Below are positions 1 through 8,077 of a stretch of 64,000 nucleotides of DNA, one piece after another. Origin of the DNA: Leptolinea tardivitalis. Lineage in GTDB: Bacteria > Chloroflexota > Anaerolineae > Anaerolineales > Anaerolineaceae. A program made the translations under genes and the position numbers. The notes beneath the pieces are model-generated. The model was not told where the DNA came from. It saw only the letters and a program-made list of their open reading frames with translations, and did no database searches. Each line of letters begins with the position of its first letter. The stretch's first letter is position 1. Location: positions 496,001-560,000 of the forward strand of contig NZ_BBYA01000010.1 of assembly GCF_001050275.1 (NCBI RefSeq). The letters run 5' to 3'.

Positions 1-1
1 T

Positions 2-166
2 GCCATAACTGGCCTGACCACCACATACGGATCTGCCAAACCGGGCGAGTTGCTCACCCTGCTGGATGACAGTGACTGTCTGGAAATTGCTGTTTCACAG
101 GGCAGTGCAGAAAAACGTCTGCAGGCTCGTGTGGGCACAGAATTTGAGTTGGTTTTTCAGGAGTGA
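2..166 (+). CDS. SAM hydroxide adenosyltransferase (DUF62), C-terminal end only
   Basis: The last 54 residues of a gene that begins before the window. The tail contains TYGSAKPGELLTLL followed by CLEIAVSQGSAEKRL and a short beta-rich end. This is the pattern of the C-terminal domain of the DUF62 family, the SAM-dependent chlorinase/fluorinase fold whose common bacterial members hydrolyse S-adenosylmethionine to adenosine and methionine. The catalytic N-terminal domain is not in view, so hydrolase rather than halogenase activity is inferred from family frequency. Its stop codon overlaps the GTG start of the ECF ATPase (GTGA at 163-166), so the two are probably translationally coupled and functionally linked. 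Confidence 0.8.
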   Translation, partial: AITGLTTTYGSAKPGELLTLLDDSDCLEIAVSQGSAEKRLQARVGTEFELVFQE

Positions 167-1779
167 CTGTGGACCGCGAACCGTATATCACTGTAGATAA
201 GCTGACGTTTCAGTATCACAGCCGCACTGAACCGGCTATATCAGATATTTCTTTTAAAGTGTATCCGGGTGAAGTTCTATTAATTGCCGGATCATCGGGA
301 TGCGGAAAAACTACCCTGATGCGCTGCATCAATGGTCTGATTCCACACACATACCGGGGTGACATGAGCGGAGAAATCCGTCTGCTCGATAAACCGGTCT
401 CCGAAATGGCCATGTCTGACCTGTCTCAGACGGTTGGAACACTGTTGCAAGATCCTGAACGGCAAATTGTGGGCAGCTATGTGCGCAATGAAGTCGCCTT
501 CGGTCTCGAGAATCTCGGTTTCAGCCGTGAAGAAATTATCCGCCGTGTGGATGAAACACTGGAATACCTGGGGATTCTACACCTGCGCGATCGTGAAACA
601 TTTTCCATATCTGGCGGTGAAAAACAAAAAGTTGCCCTGGCTGGTGTACTGGTAATGCAGCCCAAAGTGCTGTTATTAGATGAACCCCTGGCCAGCCTTG
701 ACCCGTCGTCTGCGCATGAAGCCTTAAAGCTATTTCGTGATCTGGCTGACAAGGGTATTGCCGTGGTGATCGTGGAGCACCGGGTGGAAGATGTGCTGAG
801 CATAAATCCGGACCGTGTCCTTTACCTGGATGCCGGAAAACAGGAATACTATGGAGATTCATCCGGCCTGATGAAAGTGGTCGATTATCATCGCATCAAG
901 CTGCCCGCCAGGATTATTATGGAGAGGGCAAAAACAGAACAGGTTATTGAATTTAAACCACTGCTGTCGCCGCAGGCTGGTGAGGCTTTGGTGAAATTTG
1001 ATCATGTCTCATTCCGGTATCGTGAAGACCTTCCTGATGTGTTACATGATGTCAGTTTTCAAGTGGGAAAAGGTGATGTGATTGCCATACTGGGCCACAA
1101 CGGTGCCGGAAAAACCACATTGGTTAAACATGCTCTGGGATTATTAAAGCCGACCGATGGACGGGTCTTGCTGGAAGGAAAAGACACCCGCAAAGTGACT
1201 GTTGCCCAGGCAGCCCATACCATCGGATATGTGTTCCAGAGCCCCACGCAAATGCTGTTTGCCCCGTCAGTAAAAGAAGAACTGGCATTCGGTCCAAAAA
1301 ATCTGCGATACACCCCTGATACGATCCAAAAGAATGTGGATTGGGCCATCCATACCGTCCACATGGAAGCCGAATTGGAAACTCCCCCGCTGGCGCTGTC
1401 ATTCGGGCAGCAGAAACGGGTCAGCATCGCTTCCATCCTTTCCATGCGATCGCGAATTTTGATGATGGATGAACCCACAGCCGGGCAAGATTACTGGAAT
1501 TACAACCAGTTTATGGATGCCATCCTGCAAATGCCCGGATTTGATTCAGTCTTGTTCATTACGCATGATGTTGATCTGGCTGTGGTTTACGCCAATCGAA
1601 TTCTGCTTGTATTCGGCGGTCAAATTGTGGCTGATGGTTCCCCGGCGGAGGTATTAAAAGACAAGGAACAGCTGCGCCGATGCCGGGTCTTGCCGACCAC
1701 CTTGTTGCAGGTCAATGAACAATATTACGAGCAAACCGGCCGCTTCCTGCGGGCGGAAGAACTGGCAAAACGAATTTGA
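163..1779 (+). CDS. ECF transporter ATPase, two ATP-binding domains fused
   Basis: 538 residues with two complete ABC ATPase domains in one chain. This is the fused form of EcfA1/EcfA2 that energises uptake of vitamins and similar compounds by energy-coupling-factor importers. Domain 1 (about residues 8-245) has Walker A GSSGCGKTT, signature SGGEKQK and Walker B VLLLDEP. Domain 2 (about 270-510) has Walker A GHNGAGKTT, signature SFGQQKR and Walker B ILMMDEP. The GTG start overlaps the stop of the upstream DUF62 gene. The S and T subunits follow at 1920 and 2535, giving a dedicated, YkoEDC-like single-substrate ECF system. The substrate is not visible from this subunit. Confidence 0.93.
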   Translation: MTVDREPYITVDKLTFQYHSRTEPAISDISFKVYPGEVLLIAGSSGCGKTTLMRCINGLIPHTYRGDMSGEIRLLDKPVSEMAMSDLSQTVGTLLQDPERQIVGSYVRNEVAFGLENLGFSREEIIRRVDETLEYLGILHLRDRETFSISGGEKQKVALAGVLVMQPKVLLLDEPLASLDPSSAHEALKLFRDLADKGIAVVIVEHRVEDVLSINPDRVLYLDAGKQEYYGDSSGLMKVVDYHRIKLPARIIMERAKTEQVIEFKPLLSPQAGEALVKFDHVSFRYREDLPDVLHDVSFQVGKGDVIAILGHNGAGKTTLVKHALGLLKPTDGRVLLEGKDTRKVTVAQAAHTIGYVFQSPTQMLFAPSVKEELAFGPKNLRYTPDTIQKNVDWAIHTVHMEAELETPPLALSFGQQKRVSIASILSMRSRILMMDEPTAGQDYWNYNQFMDAILQMPGFDSVLFITHDVDLAVVYANRILLVFGGQIVADGSPAEVLKDKEQLRRCRVLPTTLLQVNEQYYEQTGRFLRAEELAKRI

Positions 1780-1919
1780 TGATGATCAGGAAATAACTTC
1801 CGAAAACTAAATATTATATTAAAATTATGGTAAGCGAAGTTATTACCAGACTTCAACCCAAGAACATTCAATAATGCCGTAAAGGCAACTGTTCATTCAG
1901 ATTCACATAGGAGGAGATT
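1780..1919 (+). other. 140-base structured spacer before the ECF S-subunit gene
   Basis: No gene is visible here. Two possible RNA hairpins are: TGGTAA (1828-1833) with TTACCA (1843-1848), and GAACA (1862-1866) with TGTTC (1890-1894) enclosing GCC/GGC. A strong ribosome-binding site (AGGAGGAG) lies just before the ATG at 1920. The spacer is long for an operon, so it could be a regulatory leader, but it matches no riboswitch class that I recognise. Confidence 0.3.
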
Positions 1920-2471
1920 ATGAACAAGAAGTCCATCTGGTCATTCGGTACCCGTGAAGTTGTATATTCTGCCATAGGCGCTGCCTTATACGCGGTGCTT
2001 TCATGGGCAACTAACTTTTTACAAATCCCGGCTGCCGGTAATGTGGCTTTTCGTCCGGCAGTTGCCATTCCCATGTTCTTCGGCGTGGTGTTTGGCCCGA
2101 TCGTGGGTTTCATTTCTGGTTTCCTCGGCAATATCATTGGCGACCTGCTTTCCGGTTACGGCTTCTGGCCCTGGTGGGACCTGGCCAACGGTATCATGGG
2201 CTTTGTCGCCGGTCTTGTAGTGTTGGCTGGATTGAAAGGATACAAAGGCTGGAGCAACATCTTCAAAGCTGAAGTTTTCATTGTCATTGGTGTGCTGGTA
2301 GCAGCGGCTGAAGCAGCCGCTTCAGAAATCTGGGTTTCCGGTGTTGACGTGCCCACTACAATTGCTACCAACTTCGTTCCAACCATCATTCCCAACCTGA
2401 TAAATGGACTGATTCTGGTTCCCATCTTAATGGTAGCCTACGACGCCATCGCCTCTCGATCTGGCCGGTAA
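1920..2471 (+). CDS. ECF transporter substrate-specificity (S) component
   Basis: A 183-residue, very hydrophobic protein with five to six membrane segments. It opens with the S-component pattern TREVVYSAIGAALYAVLSW and carries FGVVFGPIVGFISGFLGN in the middle, as in the UPF0397/YkoE-like S subunits. S components bind the transported compound in the membrane and dock on the T subunit. The gene lies between the fused ATPase and the T subunit. Linkage to a SAM hydrolase hints at a methionine-, adenosine- or thiamine-related substrate. This is inference; the sequence does not reveal the ligand. The start is fixed by AGGAGGAG eight bases upstream. Confidence 0.85.
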   Translation: MNKKSIWSFGTREVVYSAIGAALYAVLSWATNFLQIPAAGNVAFRPAVAIPMFFGVVFGPIVGFISGFLGNIIGDLLSGYGFWPWWDLANGIMGFVAGLVVLAGLKGYKGWSNIFKAEVFIVIGVLVAAAEAAASEIWVSGVDVPTTIATNFVPTIIPNLINGLILVPILMVAYDAIASRSGR

Positions 2472-2485
2472 GATAACGATATAAT

Positions 2486-2520
2486 AAGGTTCCCTGTTGA
2501 ATAAAGCAGGGAACCTTTTT
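2486..2520 (+). terminator. Intrinsic terminator between S and T subunit genes
   Basis: A perfect 11-bp inverted repeat, AAGGTTCCCTG (2486-2496) and CAGGGAACCTT (2507-2517), is followed by a T run. It lies inside the ECF operon, 15 bases before the T-subunit start. It probably lowers T-subunit expression relative to the S subunit or acts as an attenuator. Confidence 0.8.
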
Positions 2521-2534
2521 TACGGAAACCTTTT

Positions 2535-3407
2535 ATGCTTGTCACCTGGCAATACCGCATTCGCAATAGTTTGATGGAAACGTTTGATCCACGGGCACGC
2601 TGGATTTTTTCATTGATCTTTCTTGTTTCCATTTCACTTTTCTGGGATGTGCGCTTTTTAGCCGTTTTTTTTATTCTAGCTTTTGCCTGGTATGCCTCTG
2701 CCCGGGTTTCATTCAAAGAGACACGCCGTGCGTGGGTTTTGATCGCATTCATTTTGTTCATGATGATTTTCATCGGCACGATCATCACCGGTGGTGGTGC
2801 TGCCGGCATTTTGCCTGAAAAAACTCATCCGGTGGTCATATGGAATTGGACCGTGCCGTTGACCGGCTGGCCGATTGTTTTTCGTTTAACCTATGAACGT
2901 CTCTGGTTTGCCCTGGCTCAGATGCTCCGGGTGCTGGCCATATCAGCCATCTTTGTGATCATTCCCTATTCCATGGATCCCCGTCTGTACGGTTTTACTT
3001 TTCGAGGTATGGGTTTCCATGACCGGGTTGCCTATTCCATGGATCTGGCTTTCCGTTATGTGCCCACACTGGCACGCGATTTCAGCGTTACGCTGGATGC
3101 CCAGCGCGCACGCGGTTACGAAATTGAGCGCGTAGAGGGCGGTTTAATCGCCCAGATCGGCAAGATCGCACCATTGATTGTTCCGGTTACCATGAATTCG
3201 ATCATCAGCGGGGAAGATGTGACCAATGCCATGGATTTGCGATGCTTTGGCATCAAACCGCGCACCTGGCTTGAAAAGACAGATTTTCACCGCAGGGATG
3301 TGTACCTGATGATTTTTACGGGGGTCATGCTGATTGCATCCATCGTGTTGAGTACGGTCTTCCACTTTGGTGTTTTCTGGATGCCTGCCTGGTTGATTCC
3401 GGCATAA
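2535..3407 (+). CDS. ECF transporter transmembrane (T) component
   Basis: 290 residues with about five membrane segments. The N-terminus LVTWQYRIRNSLMETFDPRA is the usual EcfT opening, which supports the ATG at 2535 although no strong ribosome-binding site precedes it. The cytoplasmic coupling region contains AQRARGYEIER, the conserved A-R-G motif by which EcfT contacts the ATPases. It forms the scaffold linking the ATPase (163-1779) with the S subunit (1920-2471). An intrinsic terminator separates it from the S-subunit gene. It is the last gene of the importer operon. Confidence 0.9.
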   Translation: MLVTWQYRIRNSLMETFDPRARWIFSLIFLVSISLFWDVRFLAVFFILAFAWYASARVSFKETRRAWVLIAFILFMMIFIGTIITGGGAAGILPEKTHPVVIWNWTVPLTGWPIVFRLTYERLWFALAQMLRVLAISAIFVIIPYSMDPRLYGFTFRGMGFHDRVAYSMDLAFRYVPTLARDFSVTLDAQRARGYEIERVEGGLIAQIGKIAPLIVPVTMNSIISGEDVTNAMDLRCFGIKPRTWLEKTDFHRRDVYLMIFTGVMLIASIVLSTVFHFGVFWMPAWLIPA

Positions 3408-3433
3408 TGTACTGAAAATCTATATTCCTGATA

Positions 3434-3452
3434 CCCCCGCACCGGGGGGATT
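3434..3452 (+). terminator. Possible weak terminator after the ECF operon
   Basis: A 6-bp GC stem, CCCCCG (3434-3439) with CGGGGG (3443-3448), is followed by GATTTAAT. The T tract is poor, so this is only a candidate end of the ECF transcript. Confidence 0.3.
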
Positions 3453-3593
3453 TAATGCTGCCTCGTGTTCAATCATCTTTCCATTCAGACCTGGTCTTAC
3501 CGGGCATTTTTTCTTTATTTCTCACAACAGGTAGAGTTAACGAATGCTCGCGATATACTTCTCAACATGGCTGATGATTCAGGCCATGACCTC

Positions 3594-3624
3594 TTGACAT
3601 TGACGTTACGTCATAGTCTATACT
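3594..3624 (+). promoter_or_regulatory. MerR-type promoter with 19-bp spacer and embedded operator
   Basis: The -35 TTGACA (3594-3599) and -10 TATACT (3619-3624) are separated by 19 bp, the over-long spacer typical of MerR-controlled promoters. Within it lies a perfect inverted repeat, TGACGT-T-ACGTCA (3601-3613). Transcription should start about seven bases after the -10, which is at or next to the ATG at 3631, giving a leaderless or nearly leaderless mRNA. This implies autoregulation of the MerR gene. Confidence 0.75.
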
Positions 3625-3630
3625 GTGGGT

Positions 3631-4392
3631 ATGCCTGATAGTATCAAACTAACCGTAAAGCAACTTGCTTCTCTCGCTGGTGTTAGCGTGCGCACGCTGC
3701 ACTATTATGATGAAATCGGGTTGCTCAAACCCGAAGATGTTGCCGCGAATGGATACCGCCAATACGGGGAGGCATCTTTGTTGAGATTGCAGCAAATTCG
3801 ACTGTACCGTGAAATGGACATTCCGCTCAAGGATATCCGTGATCTTGTTGCTCAGTCAGATTTTGATGCGGTGCAAGCCCTGCAGGCTCACCGAACCTCG
3901 CTGCAGGAGAGGATAAAACGGCTGGAACAACTCATAAAGACAATCGATAAAACGATTGAGCACCTGGAAGGAAAACGCAAAATGAAACAATCGGAATATT
4001 TTGAAGGCTGGACGGAAGAAAAGCAGCCGAAATTTGAACAGGAAATCCGTGAAAAATATGGAGAGCATGCCATGGATGGTGTGGTTGAATGGAATAGCTA
4101 TACGAAAGAGAAAAAGGCTGCCATTATGGCTGAAGGTCAGGCAAATATGCTGGCGATGTCCAATCTGATGGATCGCCTTCCGCAAGACGCCGAAGTTCAG
4201 GCGGAAGTTGCCCGCTGGCATCAGCACTTGAAATATTTCTATGATCCAACAATTGAACGCATGCGCGGGCTGGGTCAGATGTATGTGGATGATCCACGAT
4301 TTGGATCCGTTTATGAGAAAGTGAAACCTGGATTGTCCCACTTCATGAAAAAAGCCATAGATGCTTATTGTGACAGACTGGAAGGCAAATAA
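3631..4392 (+). CDS. MerR family regulator with TipAS-like ligand domain
   Basis: 253 residues from the ATG at 3631. An in-frame GTG at 3625 lies between the -10 and the predicted start of transcription and is unlikely. Residues 4-72 form the MerR winged-helix DNA-binding domain (TVKQLASLAGVSVRTLHYYD). A coiled-coil dimerisation helix follows to about 115. The C-terminal half (about 116-250, from MKQSEYFEGW) is a TipAS-type helical domain, which in TipAL and related proteins binds peptide or thiopeptide antibiotics. It probably senses a toxic compound and controls its own promoter. No efflux or resistance gene is adjacent, so other targets must lie elsewhere. Confidence 0.9.
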   Translation: MPDSIKLTVKQLASLAGVSVRTLHYYDEIGLLKPEDVAANGYRQYGEASLLRLQQIRLYREMDIPLKDIRDLVAQSDFDAVQALQAHRTSLQERIKRLEQLIKTIDKTIEHLEGKRKMKQSEYFEGWTEEKQPKFEQEIREKYGEHAMDGVVEWNSYTKEKKAAIMAEGQANMLAMSNLMDRLPQDAEVQAEVARWHQHLKYFYDPTIERMRGLGQMYVDDPRFGSVYEKVKPGLSHFMKKAIDAYCDRLEGK

Positions 4393-4424
4393 AGTCACCT
4401 CAATGTGATGTCTAAATAACCAAA

Positions 4425-4458
4425 AGCAGAGGCCACAAAAATGACCTCTGCTTCTTTT
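4425..4458. terminator. Bidirectional terminator between MerR gene and chemotaxis receptor
   Basis: The stem AGCAGAGG (4425-4432) with CCTCTGCT (4445-4452), further extended by CA/TG, is flanked by TCTTTT on one side and AAAA on the other. It can end transcription of both convergent genes. Confidence 0.75.
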
Positions 4459-4473
4459 CACCTTACTACAAAG

Positions 4474-6993
4474 TTACTCGATTGAAAACTTCGCGGCTAT
4501 AGTCGCAAGATCCTTCGCCATGGCAGAAAGGCCGATCACCGAATTTCGGAATTCCGCCATCTGTGCACTTACTTCTTCGGTTGAAGCAGAGACTTCTTCA
4601 ACGGCAGCGCTGTTTTCCTGGCTGATGCTGGCAATGTTTTCGATGGCATCGTGGGTAGATTCTGTATTTTCCGTCATTGCATCTACTTCTTTTTTATTCA
4701 TTCCCACGATGATCGCCACATGATTGATTGAGCTCACCAGATCGTTTATCGACAAACCAATTTCATTAGCTGCCCTGGCGGCCTGCCCGGCACTATCATT
4801 AACCGACTCTACCATCTTGAGAATGTCTTTCAATGATTCTCCGGATTTTTCCGCCTGAATGACTCCGGAATCTACTTCGCTGGAGCTTTCCTGCATGGCT
4901 GCTATGGCATCTTTTACTGTGGATTGGATGTGCTTAACCAGATCACCGATTTCTCTGGTTGATTGGCTGGATCGTTCCGCCAGTTTGCGCACTTCATCAG
5001 CCACAACGGCAAAACCCTTTCCTGATTCGCCTGCTCTGGCGGCTTCAATAGCGGCATTTAACGCCAGTAGATTGGTTTGTGAAGCGATATCGTCAATGGT
5101 TTCAACAATTTTTCCTATTTCCATTGATCGAATTCCCATCTCATCCACCCGACCGGCAGATAATTTGACTTTCTCCTGAATTAGATGCATGCCGTTCAAC
5201 GTTCCCTGTACATTCTGATAACCGTCAGATGCAGACTTGAAAGCCTGTGATGCCTGATCTTGAACAAAATTCACGTTCTGCGTCACTTCTTGCATGACAG
5301 AAATGATCTCGCTGCTTTTCAAGGAAGCCTGTTCAACGGCCTTTGCCTGGTCAATGGAACCTTTTTCTACCTGCCGCACAGAATTCTCTAATTTTTCCAT
5401 CATCAAGGCAGACTTATTGACGCTCTCTGCCTGTTGAGTACTGCCTTTGGAGATTTCCTGGATTGTGGAAGCAATCTGACTGGTAGCTTCATTAACCTGG
5501 TCAGCTCCTTGAGTCAACTGATTTGAAGCCTCATCCAGTGCAACAGCATTGTGTTGAAGGGAAGAAATGGTGTCTTTCAGGTTGGCTATCATTTTGTTAA
5601 ATGCCAGACCCAGTGAATCATTGTCACCACGCGTGTTCACTTTGACGGATAAATCACCGCTGGCGATATGTCCGGCCGTTTTGGCCATTTCCTGCATATA
5701 TTCAAGGGTGCTCTTGAATGCCCGAATCAGATCGCCAATCTCATCTTTTCGGTTCGACGATATATCCTGTTCAATATCTCCTTTTGCCAGCTTCTTTGAT
5801 ACTTCCGTCAGGGTAATAATTGGCTTTGACAGGCTGGTTGCTAAAGGGTTAACAATAAGAAAGCCGATAATCATGAGAAGCACCCCAAATAGGGCGAACA
5901 TACCGATCATATCTGATTGGTTTTTTTCAAGGCGGTCAAAGAATGTTTGATAATCAGACAGGTATCCATTTACTATGATGACCCAATCCCAGGGGGCATA
6001 GTATGAAACCTGGAGAATCTTTTTACTACCATCGATTTCTGATAGTGTGTTGTAAACCATCGTTTCGCCGGTTTTTAGAGTTACAGCTTTCTCCACCAAT
6101 TCCTGGTAAACAGTGTCGTTTCCGGTGGATGAATCTGATAATAGCGATTTCCCGTCGTTGGCACCATCTTTTGATATGATGTATTTTCCCTTTTGATCCC
6201 CTTTACCACCCACAACACTCACATACCCTGTTTGCCCCACCTTAGTATTTTGAATGGCTTTCCGTAACGAAGCAACACTTTCCTCTTTCACACCGACAAA
6301 AAGGACAGCAATCGTTTTCCCGCTATCATCGACAATAGGATGGTATTTGGTCACATACCAGGCATCCACCACAAAAGCCACGCCGGTGTAATCTTCTCCA
6401 CCCATAACAACGGAATAAACTGTGTTGGGACTGCCATCCGCATTTTTTGCCGGGATATACGTTCCTATGGCTCTGGTTCCATTGACCGTTTTCACATTGG
6501 TGGCCACCCGAAGAAGACCGGCGCCATCAGGCATCGGTTGGAAGAGGGTAGCCCTTGCGCCTGTGAGGGTATACAGTTCATCTACTGCCGGAACAGGAAT
6601 AGCAGCATCGGATGTTTTTCCCAGGGCATTCGCCCCCAGGTTTAAGCCAGGTATTTGCACCCGGATAGATTCTTTAGTCAATTGATTTTGGGCATCCCAA
6701 TCAACCAGAGTGTTTCCCTCTTTCAAGTCTCCTTCATCATTTATCAGTTTTTGCAATACATTCATTCCACTGGCAACCTGCAGCTGAATGGATTCATCCT
6801 GTGACGTAAGCAGATTATTGACATCCAGAGAAATTGTCTGCATCTCGGAGCTGATTAATGAGTTCACCTGCTCAATTGATTTTGATGAAGAAAGTCGGGT
6901 TTGCCAGATCCCAATCACGATCATAACAATTACGGTAATTACGACACTGTCAGTACCCAACAGCAATAGTTTCGCTTTAATCCCCAAGCGCAT
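4474..6993 (-). CDS. Methyl-accepting chemotaxis protein with periplasmic Cache sensor
   Basis: 839 residues from the ATG at 6993, which has GGGGAGGGG at the right distance; the in-frame GTG six bases upstream is less likely. Membrane segment 1 spans about residues 10-32. A large extracytoplasmic Cache3/Cache2-type sensor follows (about 35-360). Membrane segment 2 spans about 365-388, then HAMP (about 390-445) and a long helical signalling domain. The hairpin tip has the universal motif [20 protein letters not shown], which binds CheA and CheW. It senses a small external molecule, probably an organic acid or amino acid as for other Cache receptors. No che genes are nearby; it is a single-gene unit. 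Confidence 0.93.
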   Translation of the reverse strand: MRLGIKAKLLLLGTDSVVITVIVMIVIGIWQTRLSSSKSIEQVNSLISSEMQTISLDVNNLLTSQDESIQLQVASGMNVLQKLINDEGDLKEGNTLVDWDAQNQLTKESIRVQIPGLNLGANALGKTSDAAIPVPAVDELYTLTGARATLFQPMPDGAGLLRVATNVKTVNGTRAIGTYIPAKNADGSPNTVYSVVMGGEDYTGVAFVVDAWYVTKYHPIVDDSGKTIAVLFVGVKEESVASLRKAIQNTKVGQTGYVSVVGGKGDQKGKYIISKDGANDGKSLLSDSSTGNDTVYQELVEKAVTLKTGETMVYNTLSEIDGSKKILQVSYYAPWDWVIIVNGYLSDYQTFFDRLEKNQSDMIGMFALFGVLLMIIGFLIVNPLATSLSKPIITLTEVSKKLAKGDIEQDISSNRKDEIGDLIRAFKSTLEYMQEMAKTAGHIASGDLSVKVNTRGDNDSLGLAFNKMIANLKDTISSLQHNAVALDEASNQLTQGADQVNEATSQIASTIQEISKGSTQQAESVNKSALMMEKLENSVRQVEKGSIDQAKAVEQASLKSSEIISVMQEVTQNVNFVQDQASQAFKSASDGYQNVQGTLNGMHLIQEKVKLSAGRVDEMGIRSMEIGKIVETIDDIASQTNLLALNAAIEAARAGESGKGFAVVADEVRKLAERSSQSTREIGDLVKHIQSTVKDAIAAMQESSSEVDSGVIQAEKSGESLKDILKMVESVNDSAGQAARAANEIGLSINDLVSSINHVAIIVGMNKKEVDAMTENTESTHDAIENIASISQENSAAVEEVSASTEEVSAQMAEFRNSVIGLSAMAKDLATIAAKFSIE

Positions 6994-7023
6994 GAACACC
7001 CCTCCCCAAAATAGAAAGCGAAA

Positions 7024-7045
7024 TTTCTGGCACAGCTGCCAGAAA
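7024..7045. promoter_or_regulatory. Perfect inverted repeat in the chemotaxis receptor leader
   Basis: TTTCTGGCA (7024-7032) and TGCCAGAAA (7037-7045) form a 9-bp perfect repeat with a four-base loop, about 15 bases before the ribosome-binding site of the receptor gene. It lacks a T run and so is not an obvious terminator. It could be an operator or an RNA hairpin that affects translation. Confidence 0.45.
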
Positions 7046-7100
7046 AAGAAAAAGTTCTTGACTGTATTCAGTATATGATCTTGACTGTTTAATTTGGATA

Positions 7101-7126
7101 AATTAATAATGAATTAATTATTAATT
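7101..7126. promoter_or_regulatory. AT-only inverted repeat upstream of the chemotaxis receptor
   Basis: AATTAATAAT (7101-7110) and ATTATTAATT (7117-7126) form a perfect 10-bp inverted repeat with a six-base loop. It lies between the end of the HAD gene and the receptor gene. It could be an operator or a DNA-bending site; no function is shown. Confidence 0.35.
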
Positions 7127-7163
7127 AGGTGTGCGTTATATTATTGATATACATCTGTAATAC

Positions 7164-7859
7164 TCAAAGATCCATGATCCGCCAACCCTTGAGCATGGCA
7201 TATTTCCGCAGGGCAGCATCGGGGGTAACCGCCACAGAATTCTCGACCAATTCCAGCAGCGGGATATCATTAATCGAATCGCTGTATGCCCAACTTCCTT
7301 CCAGAGTAAGGGAATTTTTTTCAAGCCAGTGTAATAAGTTCTGCACTTTTCCTTCCCGATAGGCCGGGATTCCGGTAATTTGTCCGGTCGGAAGATGATT
7401 AATTGTCTCCACCCTGGTACAGATGATATCGTCAACAGGCAACAAGTGAGAGATTGGCTCTACAAGTAGCTGACTGGTGGCACTGATCAGAATAATGATG
7501 TGCCCCCTGGATCGATGCCATTCCAGCCTGTCTAGCATATCTGATCGAAATAATCGACCAATATTCTGGCAAAATTCGTTCTGTAATGTGAGAAATGTTT
7601 GTGCATTGAGGGATTTTATCGGCTGTAGTAAATACTTTTGATACGTGTAAATATCCAAATCGCCATTTTCATACATACAGAAAAAATTCGTCATATCACG
7701 TAAGAAATGTGAGCTGACCAATCCTTTCTCTGCTAAAAATTCTCCCCACAACCATTCTGTATCACCTTCTAAAAGTGTGTAATCTAGATCAAACAGAGAA
7801 ACAGTCATTTGTGCAGGATCCCGTGCAGTCAAGAATGGGTATGTATTGATATTGTCCAT
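7164..7859 (-). CDS. HAD-superfamily phosphatase (HAD-IB, phosphoserine-phosphatase-like)
   Basis: 231 residues from the ATG at 7859; a TTG three bases upstream is in frame and no clear ribosome-binding site helps to decide. All four HAD motifs are visible: nucleophile motif FDLDYTLLEGD, motif II ISATS, the Lys of motif III in YREGK, and motif IV YSDSINDIPLLE. The motif I context (LEGDTEWLWGEFL) is that of the HAD-IB group, which dephosphorylates small phosphomonoesters. It is divergent from the phosphonate importer and shares its control region, so a role in phosphate release or phosphonate metabolism is plausible. The substrate is unknown. Confidence 0.85.
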   Translation of the reverse strand: MDNINTYPFLTARDPAQMTVSLFDLDYTLLEGDTEWLWGEFLAEKGLVSSHFLRDMTNFFCMYENGDLDIYTYQKYLLQPIKSLNAQTFLTLQNEFCQNIGRLFRSDMLDRLEWHRSRGHIIILISATSQLLVEPISHLLPVDDIICTRVETINHLPTGQITGIPAYREGKVQNLLHWLEKNSLTLEGSWAYSDSINDIPLLELVENSVAVTPDAALRKYAMLKGWRIMDL

Positions 7860-7866
7860 CAAAATG

Positions 7867-7907
7867 ATTAAGTCATCAATAACTTCCCGTTAAGACACGG
7901 TTAAGAG
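7867..7907 (-). promoter_or_regulatory. Pho-box-like tandem TTAAC repeats before the HAD gene
   Basis: Read on the minus strand, CTTAACC and CTTAACG are exactly 11 bases apart, and a third copy, CTTAATC, lies 22 bases further, leaving one weak unit (GTTATTG) between. Eleven-base-spaced PyTTAAPyPy repeats are the known binding pattern of PhoB/PhoP/SphR-type phosphate regulators in cyanobacteria and Bacillus. The position at a phosphonate locus fits phosphate control. Confidence 0.5.
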
Positions 7908-7967
7908 ACAAGCCGGTGGGATGTTTCAATTGCTCACACATCCGAAAAAATCCCCCAACAGGCATAT

Positions 7968-7997
7968 TTTAACTTGACGTTAATTCTTGTTAATTAC
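7968..7997 (+). promoter_or_regulatory. Second cluster of TTAA repeats before the phosphonate importer
   Basis: TTTAACTT (7968), GTTAATTC (7979) and GTTAATTA (7989) repeat at 11 and 10 bases, and a further GTTAATC occurs at 8011. The spacing again resembles a Pho box, oriented toward the importer genes. The match is looser than that of the cluster before the HAD gene. Confidence 0.4.
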
Positions 7998-8077
7998 CAG
8001 GAAAAGACCGGTTAATCATCGCACACTATGATTGCATTGATAAACAATTCGTCAAATTAGGAAGGAAGGAAAAATCA

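Noticed and set aside
3856-4461. A 201-codon minus-strand frame opposite the MerR gene
   Set aside because: It runs through the bidirectional terminator and is antisense to a clear TipAS domain.
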